Positions 46,158-57,573 of a stretch of DNA of 64,000 nucleotides are shown one piece after another. Within the stretch, counting starts at the first letter, position 1. Each line of letters begins with the position of its first letter. The notes beneath the pieces are model-generated. The model searched no databases, was not told the DNA's origin, and saw nothing but the letters and a program-made list of their open reading frames with translations. Both the position numbers and the translations under genes were made by a program. Location: NCBI GenBank assembly GCA_027943335.1, contig BSBK01014864.1, positions 1 to 64,000 of the forward strand. The letters run 5' to 3'. Origin of the DNA: Chamaecyparis obtusa. Its lineage: Eukaryota; Streptophyta; Pinopsida; Cupressales; Cupressaceae.

Positions 46158-47065
46158 CATCTGTGATCTATTATCTTGTATTTTATTGCATTCTTCTCTT
46201 TGAGAGAGAAGTCTAAGGTGAAAGCCCTTGTTTCCAGCCTTTGGGATAAGCCATGATGGATCCACCCTCTGAGATGAGTCAAGGTGGATTTCATGTGTAT
46301 GACTCCAGGGCTTATGGGCCCTCCTATGAATATTGGAGAAAGGTGATGACTTTTCAACAATGAACACTTGTATTTGATTAATGTTGTGAGGTGACAACTT
46401 TGCAACATCCCCATCATGATGGATATCATGTGACTTGATATCCGTGGATATGTCATGATGGTTATGATCTCTTAGATATCATGGTAGGTATCATAAGGCC
46501 GATATCATTAAATAAATCATACATGATTTCTAGATCTTCATGGTGGATATTATGTCATGTAATATCTATAGACATGCCATGATCAGTCTATGTAATATCA
46601 TGTCTATATGGTAAGTATCACATATGTGATACTAGTGCACATATCATACAAGATATCTTGAGCACTTGATGAATATTATGGACTTGGTATTTGAAGGTGA
46701 GTACTCTAAATACCTGGTGAGTATCATGGATTTGATACTTGGAGACCATTACTCATGATAATCATTTTTGAGCACTTGGTGAATATATTGTGAGTTGATA
46801 TTTGGAGACCATTTCTCTGAGTAGTTGGTCAGTATCATGGATTTGATACTTGAAGACCATTCTTCGTGATATTAGTAAAATGATATAAATTTTAAATGAT
46901 TATCTATACTCACATATTACACTGAGGTAATATATTTATCCTCCCTAGCTAAGAGGGAGTGTGAATGATTATAGCAGTTTTGTGTAGCTATGGTGAGGAT
47001 CATTAGTGTTGACAAGGAAGACCTCTACACATTCTGGTTCATCATCCTCCCTAGCTAAGAGGGGG
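46158..47065 (+). repeat. Copia 3' region with ATATCATG and GATACTTGGAGACC repeats
   Basis: From 46420 to 46660 the palindromic words GATATCATG, CATGATGG and ATATCATG recur with changes. From about 46656 to 46862 a unit containing GAGYACTTGGTGARTAT..., GGATTTGATACTTGGAGACCATT occurs about four times, 60-80 bp apart. The CCTCCCTAGCTAAGAGGG(A/G)G purine tract occurs twice, at about 46934 and 47047. There is no coding similarity. Confidence 0.65.
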
Positions 47066-47367
47066 TGTTAATGTTTGTATCTTAAGTCGTATAATCATTT
47101 AGAATACATATAATACATAGATATTGATAAATATTAACATATTGTATATATATATATATATATGTTACATTACATATATTATTATTAATTTATATTATAA
47201 AAAATTATATTATTCAAATGAATAGACATGTCCCATGAAGGGACATGTCTAAGTTCCTAGCTTCTTTCTCAATATAAATGAAAGATAGATTGTTGCATTT
47301 GAAAGACACATACCATAGACAATCTAGGCAGTGCTATTACATATGCGGCGATCCTACAATCTTAACA
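47066..47367 (+). repeat. Copia LTR, right (302 bp)
   Basis: TGTTAATGTTTG...CAATCTTAACA, the partner of 36477-36796, with a shorter TA run. Confidence 0.85.
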
Positions 47368-49194
47368 AAGTTCACTTAGGTGGTATTGGTTTAAATAGGT
47401 GATTCAAATAGAAGGAATGACTATTGAATTAGTATATTATATTTAATTTTTACTCCAATAATATTACCACATTAAACAGGCAAGTAATGTATTTCAATGT
47501 AATCCCACTATTTCAATACAATGATATTTATTTATTTTAATTTGAAGCATTTACTTTTCATATTTTAGTTAATTTTCTAATAGTTTGGAGTGTGATGCAT
47601 ATCATTTCTTAATAGTAGTATATTATTGAATTGGACCTCTTAGGGTTTTGTCTCCCTACCAAACTATTTGAAGATGGTTATGAAAAATACTCCATTTCAT
47701 ACAATTGTATTAGTCTACGAAACATATTTTTGAAGTCATTAGAATTCTACTTCTTGAAAGTCAATTATGTAGGCCAACTTCATTTCACACTCTATGCTTG
47801 ATTTTATAAAATTATAGTTTTAATGACAAGAATTTGAACCATAATAGATAGTTATCATTTGATAGATTATGGGGTTATTATTTGCGAGGCCCTAATATTT
47901 TGAATATATTAGTTAATTAGTTCATAGCATTCTTCAAAATGTATTTCTCGATAAAAATCAAAGGTAAATATCTTTATGATTCCCAAGTCATTACTCTAAA
48001 TTTGACACATACATGTACACTTACACGTACATGTACATGCACATGTACACATACATGTTCACTTGTAGACATATACAAATTTTTTAGATCAATCCATGCT
48101 TCTTGTTCACTTGGGCAATGTCGTCAGAATAGTCAACATATTTGTAATACTTGTTAGAGAGAGTTGGTTTCTATTCCAATCCACTCCTTTTCTCATGTAT
48201 GTTTTCTATGAATCTGAAAGAAAACTATAACGTTCCTATAAAATTCAGCCAAGTCCTTATGTAGAGTACACACAATACAATAATTTATTAAAATTCAACC
48301 AAGTCTACGAGTGATAATAATTTATATACTTAGTGGTATTCCAACTGATAGTCGCTATTTAAAAATAGCACCAATTGATCCTCTTCCTAGTAAGTTATTC
48401 ATGACATTTAAAATTTATTAGGTGGCACAAGGAATTCTCATCATATCAAGTTGTTCTCCCCATATCAAATGTAAATTCACACCTATAAGGGAAGGTCCCC
48501 ATGTGTCTGTTAAGTTTATTTTGGCTAGTTGTTGTTGCTCAATTTTTAGCGATAATTTATGGAGCTAGTGGCCCCTAGAAGCAAAATTTGCTGGTTATAT
48601 TTAGACGGTACTTTTAAATAAAAGTTCGAATAATACTCGTTGAAAACAAAATTTGGAAGAGAAAATTTTGGCAACTAAAAAGAGGATGAAAAAAATCATG
48701 AAGACATCTATCATTTATAATAATGTATTTCTGTGTTCGATGTAATGCGATTTTAAGGCCGTGACTATTAAAATAAAACAAAAACTTTGTTTTAATGCAA
48801 TATAGGTAGAAGCGTTCAGCATAAAAAACGAATAAAATCATGTGGAGGAGTTTGTCTTCTACGAAGTTAGCTATCATAAATTAAAGAATCATTTGGTTGG
48901 TGGAATATCATGTGCCATGTGCTAAATGCATATGTTTGAATTCTGACGATGCAATGCACGATAAGTTGTAGTCCTTCGAGATAAGGTTGAAAATAATAAT
49001 TAGACAGACAAAGTTGCGTGCGTTCGCTACTTCATACGAATGTAATTGTCTTACGAAATTTCATTGAGCTTGCATGTTCTCGGTAATAGGTATTTAACTT
49101 ACTTTCAAATGTATATTATTGTTAATTAGTATTTCTGATGTGTTTTGGGGAGGAGGTCCCTCGAAAACAAACATGGCTGACATTTTAAACAAAA
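47368..49194. other. AT-rich stretch, nothing recognised
   Basis: No repeat ends or coding similarity. Short minus-strand frame 48614-48877 has no recognisable content. A simple-sequence patch is listed separately. Confidence 0.5.
48006..48060. repeat. Simple (ACATGTAC)-type repeat
   Basis: Imperfect run of ACATGTACAC/ACACGTACATGTAC words. Each is nearly palindromic. Confidence 0.75.
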
Positions 49195-49335
49195 TTTTAA
49201 AAAAATTGTTTACGTGTTCCAAAGCTGATAAGTGAGGCATCACATGATCTGCGCCCTCTTTTATCTTTATTTTAATTTTATTATAGCTTCATTTTTTTTA
49301 ATTATGTTAAAGGTGTTGCTTATTTGAAAGAGAAT
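49195..49335. repeat. Dispersed direct repeat, copy 1
   Basis: About 140 bp resembling 50450-50580. Shared words: ATTGTTT(A/G)C(G/A)TGTTC, AAGCT(G/C)ATAA, CACATGATCT, then T-rich DNA with TTATAGCTT / TTGTAGCTT. The second copy lies about 1.25 kb downstream in the same orientation. Confidence 0.6.
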
Positions 49336-49639
49336 TATCTTTCCTTTTCTCTTTTTCTATCTTTTAACTATTCTCCTTCTTTTTAGTGGGTTCTAATCTG
49401 TAATTTTATCAAATTTTCCGTACTTTCTATCATTCTAATGATGGATCACAAAGTGTGATTTGAAATGTTGATGTTAAAAACTCTCTCACAATCGAATCCA
49501 AAAGTATGCAATGATAAATAAAATTCTCATTGAAAAAAGGCCCTAGCCAATAATTCCCTTAGAAGAACTAAGAGTTATTATTCATTATACTCACTTCCAT
49601 AATATTTTTAAACATTTTAAATGTCATATATCTTGTACT

Positions 49640-50212
49640 TCACTCAAAGAGGGGTAAATTTTTATTCAAGAATAAGAAAGATGCAAAGAAGAAGGATACA
49701 CCGCTCCACAAGGAGCTTAAAGAGCCTTGTCACTGTCCACCAAATGATCTAACAAAGTACCCATTTCAGGAGGTAATTGCCCTTTATCCAAAATATTCCA
49801 AGCATACATATGATCAGAAGCCAATTTGGCTAAACAAACAGCAACCCCATTCCACTCTCTAAGAATGTGCCTACAAAAAAATAATTGAAAGAGCCACAGA
49901 ATCAAAGAATTTATCTAATAATAAACTTAAGTGCCAACTATTGTGTATTAAGAAAAGACATCAAAACCTGAGAATTAGACATGCATGTGATACTTCTTCA
50001 ACAAAGAACACAACTATGCTCAATAACAGATAAGATGGCTAGAGCCTCCATAAGATTATTCATTTGAAGACCTTGACAAATAGAAAAAATAAATTGGATA
50101 TCCCCATAACTATCATGACCAACCCCACCAACGATACCTGAATGACTTGGATTCCCTCTGGAAGAATCATTAGTGTTAATTTTGAAAAGTCGCCATGATG
50201 GAGGGGTCATTG
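49640..50212 (-). pseudogene. 5'-truncated LINE: RNase H domain end
   Basis: Minus-strand frames match the C-terminal RNase H (RVT_3) of plant LINE ORF2 proteins. 49998-50210 gives PPSWRLFKINTNDSSRGNPS and SGIVGGVGHDSYGDIQF (first catalytic Asp region, here N-D-S instead of F-D-G), and 49717-49905 gives LREWNGVAVCLAKLASDHM and QLPPEMGTLLDHLVD. The 3' end reads on to AATAAAAATTTACCCC, a usual plant LINE tail. GAGGGGT occurs on both sides (about 49650 and 50200) and may be the duplication. Stops and a frame change separate the two parts. Confidence 0.75.
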
Positions 50213-50449
50213 GATATTAATTTTAACTTCCCATTTAAAAGTTAAAATTTATTAGAAATATAATTTAATTGTCAATATTAAATTTATTTTTTAAATTAAT
50301 ATTACTATTGTTTGTTATTTTTTAATTATATTTTGGTATAATTATTCATATTTCAATTATAATAAAACTAAACTTTATGTTTTCTTATTTATTTAATAAT
50401 TTGATAAGTTTATTTTATTATTATATTTAATGGATATTTATATTTTATA

Positions 50450-50590
50450 AATAATTGTTTGCATGTTCTGAAGCTCATAAATCAGCCACATGATCTACAT
50501 CTTTTTTATTTTTTATAATTGTAGCTTAATTTAATTTTTTGAATATGTCAAACACCATTATTATCTTAAAGAGATCAACTGACTACATTT
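50450..50590. repeat. Dispersed direct repeat, copy 2
   Basis: Partner of 49195-49335. The truncated LINE lies between the two copies. I cannot tell whether they are LTRs of a small decayed element or a duplication. Confidence 0.6.
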
Positions 50591-52379
50591 GAAATCCTTC
50601 ATTCACATGCATGGAAACACATTGCAAGAAAATTGAAATGTGTCCAACTATGGATTGAATGTTATACCTTTCTTTGCCAACTCTCTTTTTGTGGGATGAA
50701 TGAGTAAGTCAAAAATCAACATACATTATTTTAGTACGATTAGAGTATAAAAAATCATATATTTGAAGGAACAATTTATGGGAAGAAAGCATAAAAAATT
50801 TGTGAGCTATAAAAGAATTCAAAATTGAAAGTCAGAATCCTCTAAAGTTTTTTATTAGAGAAAAATAGATTTGAATAGGACCTAAACCTAGTAAAATCAA
50901 ATTTTAGTAGGTATAATGGAGTGAATTTTACACCCCTGGGAAAAATACATTTACGCATTTTATCCACTTTGTCCTTAGACACAAATATTGGCACCCTTCA
51001 TTAACATTGTCACCCCACTAGATCACCATCAAGCTTAGATCCATGCAAGGGAATCCTAATTGTTTTTAGACACATGTGCGCCATGCATATGTTCGCATGA
51101 AATGCTCATGTCTGTGAATTTACAGATGTCTAGATAGTCATTTGAGCATTACAAGCCTACCACCTAGCATTTCTAATGCCCATGATGATGGGATTCTCTA
51201 TGAAAAATCTATCTGGTTATTCAAATCCATCTTTTGCATGCAGTTTCCTCTCTTGACAATCTCTCTTGCTTTCTCAATCACTTCACTTGATTTTATACAC
51301 TTGCATTCTTACTGTGAACACAACCATATTGCACTCGTATATCGACTTTTTGTTGCATGTCCACCATTATCAAGCTCTTCAAGCCCTATAACCTAGTTCT
51401 ACAATATGCATTCGAGCATTCCACTTATATTTTAGAGAATTTTTCCTCTATATCTTATGTCTTTGAGAATAGTACTAATTTTTTATTCTATTTATATTTC
51501 ATATTAGTATTGTTTCTCTCCTTTATTCAGTTATCTATCATTGATCAAATCATGTCTAGAGGCTGCTTGTGGAGTTAGAAACACCAAAGTGGGGGTTTAA
51601 CTAAGGAAAACCTCTCAAATGGATACAACCATTTTCCCTTCTCGCTTGCGTCCAAGTTTCATTTATGGATTCAAAGGCTTCATTTGGATCACATTATCAA
51701 CCTATGAAAAAGGTTTTGTTTCTCCTCCTTCTCTCTTTGTCATTTCATTAACAAATATACATAAATTAGTTATTTTCTTTTATTATTGAATCTTTATAAT
51801 CATAATATATTATTTCCATTAATATTTTCTCTTATTTGTACATTTAGAGTAGCTCTGGTTCATTCATTAGCATTCTATTTATTTATGTCATTCACATTCT
51901 TATAAACTAATTATTAGTTTTTCCTCTTTTCAACTTTATTCCATGAAGTATGTACCCTACCTATACAAGATGCCAGTGTGTCACCCTATTGTCCTTTTAG
52001 TCTCTCTTGTGTTCTTAGTAGTGATTTTTCAGACTTCACAACGTGCTTTTCATTTTTAGTCTTTTCAATTCCCATAATCAAAACATTCTAATATCATCAT
52101 ACGATTACTCAATTAACATTTAATCATCCTAATCAACACTAAAACACATATACCTCCTTCAACACACTTATTAAAATCTATTGCATCAAACCAAGTAGTT
52201 ACCTATATCTCGATTCTAATCTACTTAGCACTACTAGCTGACATAGTGAGTTGGTTTGGAGAAATCATGCATCTCTTAAGATCCTAGTTGGTCTTTGAGG
52301 TTGGTGCATTTTTTTCTTCCCCACATTTTAGTGAATCCAACATGAAACAAAACAAAACTCTTAAAGCATTGTGACAGAT
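50591..52379. other. Stretch without recognised gene
   Basis: Mixed-composition DNA, possibly the 5' part of the decayed Ty3/gypsy element whose protease region follows. Short plus-strand frames (51142-51396, 51357-51578) show nothing I recognise. Confidence 0.4.
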
Positions 52380-52651
52380 ATGCCACAGTTATGGTGACCA
52401 TCACATCTATCTTCCCACAAGCCTAGAGGGTGCCTAAAATTACCATATCATTCATCCCTCTCCATGATCCATACAATGGAAAGCCTTCTCCCTTATATGT
52501 TCTAGCTTCCATTAATGGAATCGCCATTAGGGGTTCCTTAGTAGATCCTTTGAGCTCAGTTGATGTGATCACAAAGGAGGTCCTCTTTTTCAATGACCAA
52601 AGTCATAGTAAATATGAAAAGTTTGATGGTTTTATCTGTATGAATGATGGA
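52380..52651 (+). pseudogene. Ty3/gypsy gag end and protease start, split by N2
   Basis: At about 52380 one frame reads QICHSYGDHH, resembling a gag zinc knuckle. From 52430 an 80-codon frame contains ITISFIPLHDPYNG and RGSLVDPLSSVDVITKEVLF, which has the position and pattern of the retroviral-type protease active-site loop (usually D-x-G-S-S-x-x-V-I; here VDPLSSVDVI, with Gly lost). N2 interrupts it after the word for MNDGIF; the gene resumes at 59939. Confidence 0.65.
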
Positions 52652-52656
52652 ATATT

Positions 52657-53700
52657 TGTTAGAAATAGGGAATACTAAGAGGGGGGGGGGGGGGGGGGGG
52701 TGAATCAGTATTCTGCAAACTTTATCTTTTGCCCAATTATGGATATAACAGATTATCTTCACACATGCATAACATAAGAAACCAAATAGCATGCATAGCA
52801 ATAACATCAAAGAACTCATAACACATTATTTGTTCTCGAGGAAACCCTAGCCAAGGGAAAACCCCGGTGGGGATGGCACCCACAAAGATCCACTAATCAA
52901 AAGTATCATGTTAATGATATTGACCCTATTAGGAGCCTATTACAATCATATAGTGTATTAGTCCTAATTAAGGGACTATAGGGCTTGTTAGAAGCCTCAA
53001 CCCTGTTAGGAGTTGTCAATACAAAATTTGATTACTAGATGAGCCCACTACCCAAACAAGTAATATACAATGTATACAAAATAGGTCAAGGTACATAACC
53101 TTATTCTTCTTGTATCAATATTCCTTTTCTTCTCTTATCTTCACATCATCACTATTACATTTTCTTTTCAATTACATACATTACATCACTTTTTCATCGC
53201 TTCTTTCTTTACAATTACAATTACATATATACAAGTTGTTAAGGCTAATAAATTTACATGGTAGCCTTCCATATATCTTTAACTAAGGGTTAAAATCTAG
53301 GATGTCATCTCTTTATATTGTTAAGTCATTATTTGATAAACAAAATAATCCCTTAACTCTTTACCAATTCTACCTTCATATTTTGTTCTGTTAGCTTCAC
53401 ATTGTCTTCGGTAAAACTATCATAACTAATTCTGTAAATGTTGCACTAAGTTACGCTCTGAGATGGGTCATCATTAGCCATCATAGAGTCTATGTTCAAG
53501 TGCACAAGCACTGAACTTACTCCAGTCAACATCACAAACAAAAACTATGTCCTGGTACACTGTGAAAATACTGTCTCACACTTAGACAAATTTGTGATGT
53601 GCTCTTCCATACTTTCTCTCTGACTTATGTGATCTTCATGAGGATCATATGTTTCCATAATGACAACATCTATGTACTCACTTCAGCCAAATTTCCAACA
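52657..53700 (-). repeat. N2 3' LTR (1044 bp)
   Basis: On the plus strand it starts TGTTAGAAATAGGGAATAC and ends CAAATTTCCAACA. It includes 20 consecutive G (52681-52700) against 7 in the other LTR. The CCCCGGTGGGGATGGCACCC block is the complement of the copia-type LTR end block also present in N1. Confidence 0.92.
52681..52700. repeat. Poly-G run (20 G) in the N2 3' LTR
   Basis: Twenty G on the plus strand. The same site has 7 G in the N2 5' LTR and a 13-base C run in the N1 3' LTR in its own orientation. The length may be inexact because homopolymers are often misread. Confidence 0.85.
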
Positions 53701-53932
53701 ATCTCCCCCTTTGTCATTGGTGGCAACATATGAGAAAATTGGCTAAGTGTACAATGACAAAATTTCAAAATTGTCTCAAAATTGGCCATAGTATAAGATA
53801 TATACTATCCTTATATCTCCTCAAAAAACACTTATTGTATACTACAATACTCCCCCTAAGATTATACATAATACTATCAATCTTCTACTCTGTATAACTC
53901 TCAATTTTCCATATATCTCTCCCCCTTTGACA
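53701..53932 (-). promoter_or_regulatory. N2 polypurine tracts (three)
   Basis: Read on the minus strand, purine tracts ACAAAGGGGGAGAT (53701-53714, touching the LTR), a TTAGGGGGAGTA word (53849-53860) and TCAAAGGGGGAGAG (53917-53930) stand within 230 bp. N1 has two such tracts. Confidence 0.7.
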
Positions 53933-53997
53933 ACAATGACAAAATAAAGTAGGGAGGCTAACAAAATTGTATCACAAAAGATTATACCTTAAATGTC

Positions 53998-56900
53998 TTA
54001 TTGCAAAGCCAATAGGCTTGAAACATAATATGAAAAATCAACTTTTATAGCTTCTAACTCCTTTTCCCATGACTTCTTAATGGAATCTACCACATTAAGT
54101 AAGGTGCTCAGTCCATAAGCTGCAATCTAACATGCTTGGAGGGTTTCAAAGTTAAATTTTTGAAATGATACCCTGGCTGTAAGACATTCTTCTAGATACT
54201 CTTCAATAACACTTATCTTCATTGAAGTATGTTCTCTCAGAAGAGTGAGTCTCCTCATTTTTTTCTTCCTCTCATCTTGCAAAATTCTAATTTCATCATA
54301 CAGCTTCCGAAATTTCTTCTCAACATGACTAATCTTCACATTAGGATTAGAAAGAAGGTTTGATTCATTTTGAATCTCTACTTCCTTAAGCCTGATCTAC
54401 TTGTCTTCTTCTATAGTCAAAATCTCTGGTGTTGTACACTATATGTACAAAGACTTTTCTATTCCCAAATGTCTCCTCAAATCCTTGATACAGATATCAA
54501 GACTATTGACATCATCTCTGATATTTTGATTGATAGTCAAAAGCATTCCAGCCTCATAGTCTTGTTGTGCCTTAACCTTTGCAATCTTAGATAGATTTTT
54601 AAACTCATCATCAAAGGTTCTCATTAATGTCTTTTCTTTCTCAAGAGGGTCTGCATCTGCAATCTATGTGGTTACAACTCCTTGTAACTTTTCAGTTAAG
54701 TCTTTTAGACAACCTTCAAGATTATTTACCTTCTTATTTTTACCAATAATTTTGTTTAGGGAGGTGATCAATTCTAACTGATCATCATCATCAACTTCCT
54801 TTCCTAAATCTTCAAATAAAGATCCAAATTCTTTCTTCTTTCTAGTCTTAGGAGTAAGACCGATGTCTTCTTTTGTAGGAAGGGGTACTTCAACCTTAGT
54901 TTCTTTAGGTTCTTCAATCATAGATTGGGTTTGTTTTGCTTCTTCAGATCTATTTTGTTCATCAAGAGCTGAATTGTCAACAATGTTCTCTAAGTTTCGA
55001 AATACATTTTCTTCAGTGTCCAAAGTAATCTTTGTACCTTCAATATTCATAGATTCTTCTTCAATATTTATAGCTGGTGGAGAGGGAATATCCTTATGTT
55101 GTGCTTCTTTCTCTTTCTCTGCTACAACTAAAGTCTCTCCAACAATTTCTCCCATAACTTTAATAATTGCTTGTTCCATTTCTGTTCTTACTTGTTCATA
55201 CTATCCTACCATGATCTGAATGGTTCTCCTTTTAGACCTCAAAAGAGTTCCAAGGGGATTCAAAATCTATTTAAGATGCTCATCATCTTTCACAACACAA
55301 AGTTTCCTCACAATATTTTCTCTCATAGTTTTATCTTCTTCTTGTGCTCTCATTTTCCTGTTAACAAGTTTCTTGAAAAGTTCATCAAGAATCTTGCCCT
55401 GAATAGTATCAAACTTCTTGTTAGCCAAAATCATGTGCTTAACAACATAATTTTCAAGATTCAATCTCTTAGAATAGTCATAAAGATCATAGTACTTATT
55501 CATCTTAGTAAAGTCTCCTTCTTCTATGATTTCTCCTTTCACTCTCTCAGTTCTAGGTTTCCATGTTTTGTTCTTCACAGAAATGTCATCAACTTTAATT
55601 TCTACAATTTCCTAGGGATTGGTTGTACCAAAACTTTCTGCCTCTTACCAGGTCATGTTGCTCTTTCCTTCACTCTCTTGTTGGGTGTGGAAGAAGAGGA
55701 TCTAGTGGATTTCCTTGTTTCTTGTTCTTCCTCAGGTTCCTCAAATTTCACCTTTACATGTGTAGGTTCATGCTCAACTACACTTGATGACAAGGGAGGT
55801 ATAGACAAGATTTCTTTCTGCCCAATACCTCTAATTGCTGCCACTGTCTTCTTTGCAATATCAAATTCATGCTCTATCATGCTAGAATTATTCAATATCT
55901 TTTTTATAGTGTTGTCCACTCTCTTCTTAGACTACTTTTCTTCCAATATAGCTTTTGCAAAGTTGAATTTTTCTTCAAATGTTCCAAATCTATTGCACTG
56001 GGTCTCCAACTTACTCTTAAGTAACTTGCCAACATATCCTTCTATCTCTGCCTCTGATATCTCATAGCTAAGAGGATCTATGAACTCAATTCTAGGTTCC
56101 ACTGCTTCAATATAGGTAAAGCCGGTGTCAACCATAAAACATATATCATTTTTATATTTCTCCACAAGAGATTGCGGAATCCTTGATCTGGTAGACACCA
56201 ATCTTTGAAATGTCTTCAATACCAACATAGTACTTTCATTCACTTTATCAATAACATGTTTCAAATATACTTTATTGATTCTTTCCATGGTGTTTTTTCC
56301 ATCATTCCAATCATTTGTAACTATGTAAGGAAATCTTCTCAATAGGTTGAAAAACATGTAAGTGATCAAAGAAGAAAATCTAAATTGTGTATACTTTTCT
56401 TTCTTAATCTTCTCCAAGTTTTCAAACAATTGAATTCTCACGATTTCACACATATCTACTGGTACCTTGTCAACGCACATCAAATATGCTATATGTACCA
56501 TACCAGCTGCCATATCATCTTCTCTAGAATTTGCACAAAACTTAGTGGTTAGGATTTTGCACAAATATCTCACATCATCTTGCTTGATTTTACTGATTAC
56601 AATTCATCTACCATTATAGGATGAACCTATGTTATCAATGACTATTTTCCTCATATTCTTCTCATTTAAGGGAATAGCACTAGATTTAGATAATCTAGTT
56701 ACATCATGAATCAAATCAACAGTAATGTCTATTACTCTATCCTCTAGCCAAAATTTCCCATTATGAATTTTTCTCAAAATGATCTTAGTGCATTCTTCAT
56801 CATCAAACTCATATTTCAATAAATACCTAACAATCTCATTGTCTTTCAAATGCTCATATCCTTGCTTCAAAGACATATCATGATTGTGAATCTTCTGATA

Positions 56901-57095
56901 CTCACTGGTAAAGTCATTGTAACTTAGGGTTTCTATCTTACATCCAAGATAACTTCTTACATTTTCCAAATGCAAAACTCCATCTGGTACAAATGATAGT
57001 GCTAACCTAGGATCATCTTCCAAGGGTTCTACTAGTTCTTTCTTCAGTCTAGGTCTATTCTTATCTTTGACATTGTGAATTAAGGATACATCCAT
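53998..57095 (-). pseudogene. N2 second ORF, not pol (~1030 codons, unknown protein)
   Basis: Starts MDVSLIHNVKDKNRPRLKKE. It continues in one frame through 56604 and 55932 (one stop each) to about 55650, has one frameshift near 55600, and then runs in one frame through stops at 55267, about 55208, 54664, 54439, about 54376 and 54127 to TAA at 53998. Parts: an N-terminal block (PDGVLHLENVRSYLG; KFWLEDRVIDITVDLIHDV), a helical middle (GMVHIAYLMCVDKVPVDMCE; FRFSSLITYMFFNLLRRFP) that recalls putative plant transposon protein domains (loose resemblance, from memory), an acidic Glu/Pro/Ser tract, and C-terminal coiled coils. No pol, envelope or known enzyme motif. Much of the gene is open, so it decayed recently. 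Function unknown. Confidence 0.75.
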
Positions 57096-57573
57096 GATTT
57101 ATTCTAGTCTCTTATACCAATTCAAAGATCTATCAAGATAAATACCTCAAATTCATGATTTTAGGGTTCCACAGATTCGGTGCTCCAATCTTTCACCAAA
57201 TCACTACAAAATGCTTCCAATCACTGCTTTCTGCTCTCCTAAACACTTCAATTTTATTTGATAGTCAGATAACTTTGATCATAACCTTTTATCACTTGAA
57301 TCTCACTTAAGTCTGACATCACATTCAATTATTTTGCCGCTTCTTTAAAAAAAAGTTGTTTCTTTCAACCTGCAAAACTTAAAACTTCTTGCGATCTCAC
57401 AAAACATAATATTTTATTTTGCGCTCTTAACCATAGCATTAGTACATCATAAAATACCTTCCATTAACTACGAAAAACTTAATTCATCATAAATCTAATT
57501 CTACTCTAATTCTAAGTTCCTAAACTACTGTAATTTACATAATTTAAGTGCTTAAAGATAGGTCAGGTAAGGA

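Larger units (their letters stand above)
36477..47367 (+). mobile_element. Decayed Ty1/copia element, split by N1
   Basis: LTRs at 36477-36796 and 47066-47367 begin TGTTAATGTTT and end CAATCTTAACA. A primer site follows the left one and a purine tract (CTAAGAGGGGG) precedes the right one. Internal DNA is 36797-36986 plus 43552-47065. The only clear protein is the last 36 codons of copia pol at 46047-46157. There is no target duplication: GGGAG precedes the left LTR and AAGTT follows the right one. Confidence 0.8.

Noticed and set aside
55171..56067. 298-codon plus-strand open frame, one of the longest in the window
   Set aside because: It lies antisense to the N2 second ORF, is rich in S, F, L and I as expected from the complement of Lys/Glu-rich coding DNA, and has no recognisable domain.
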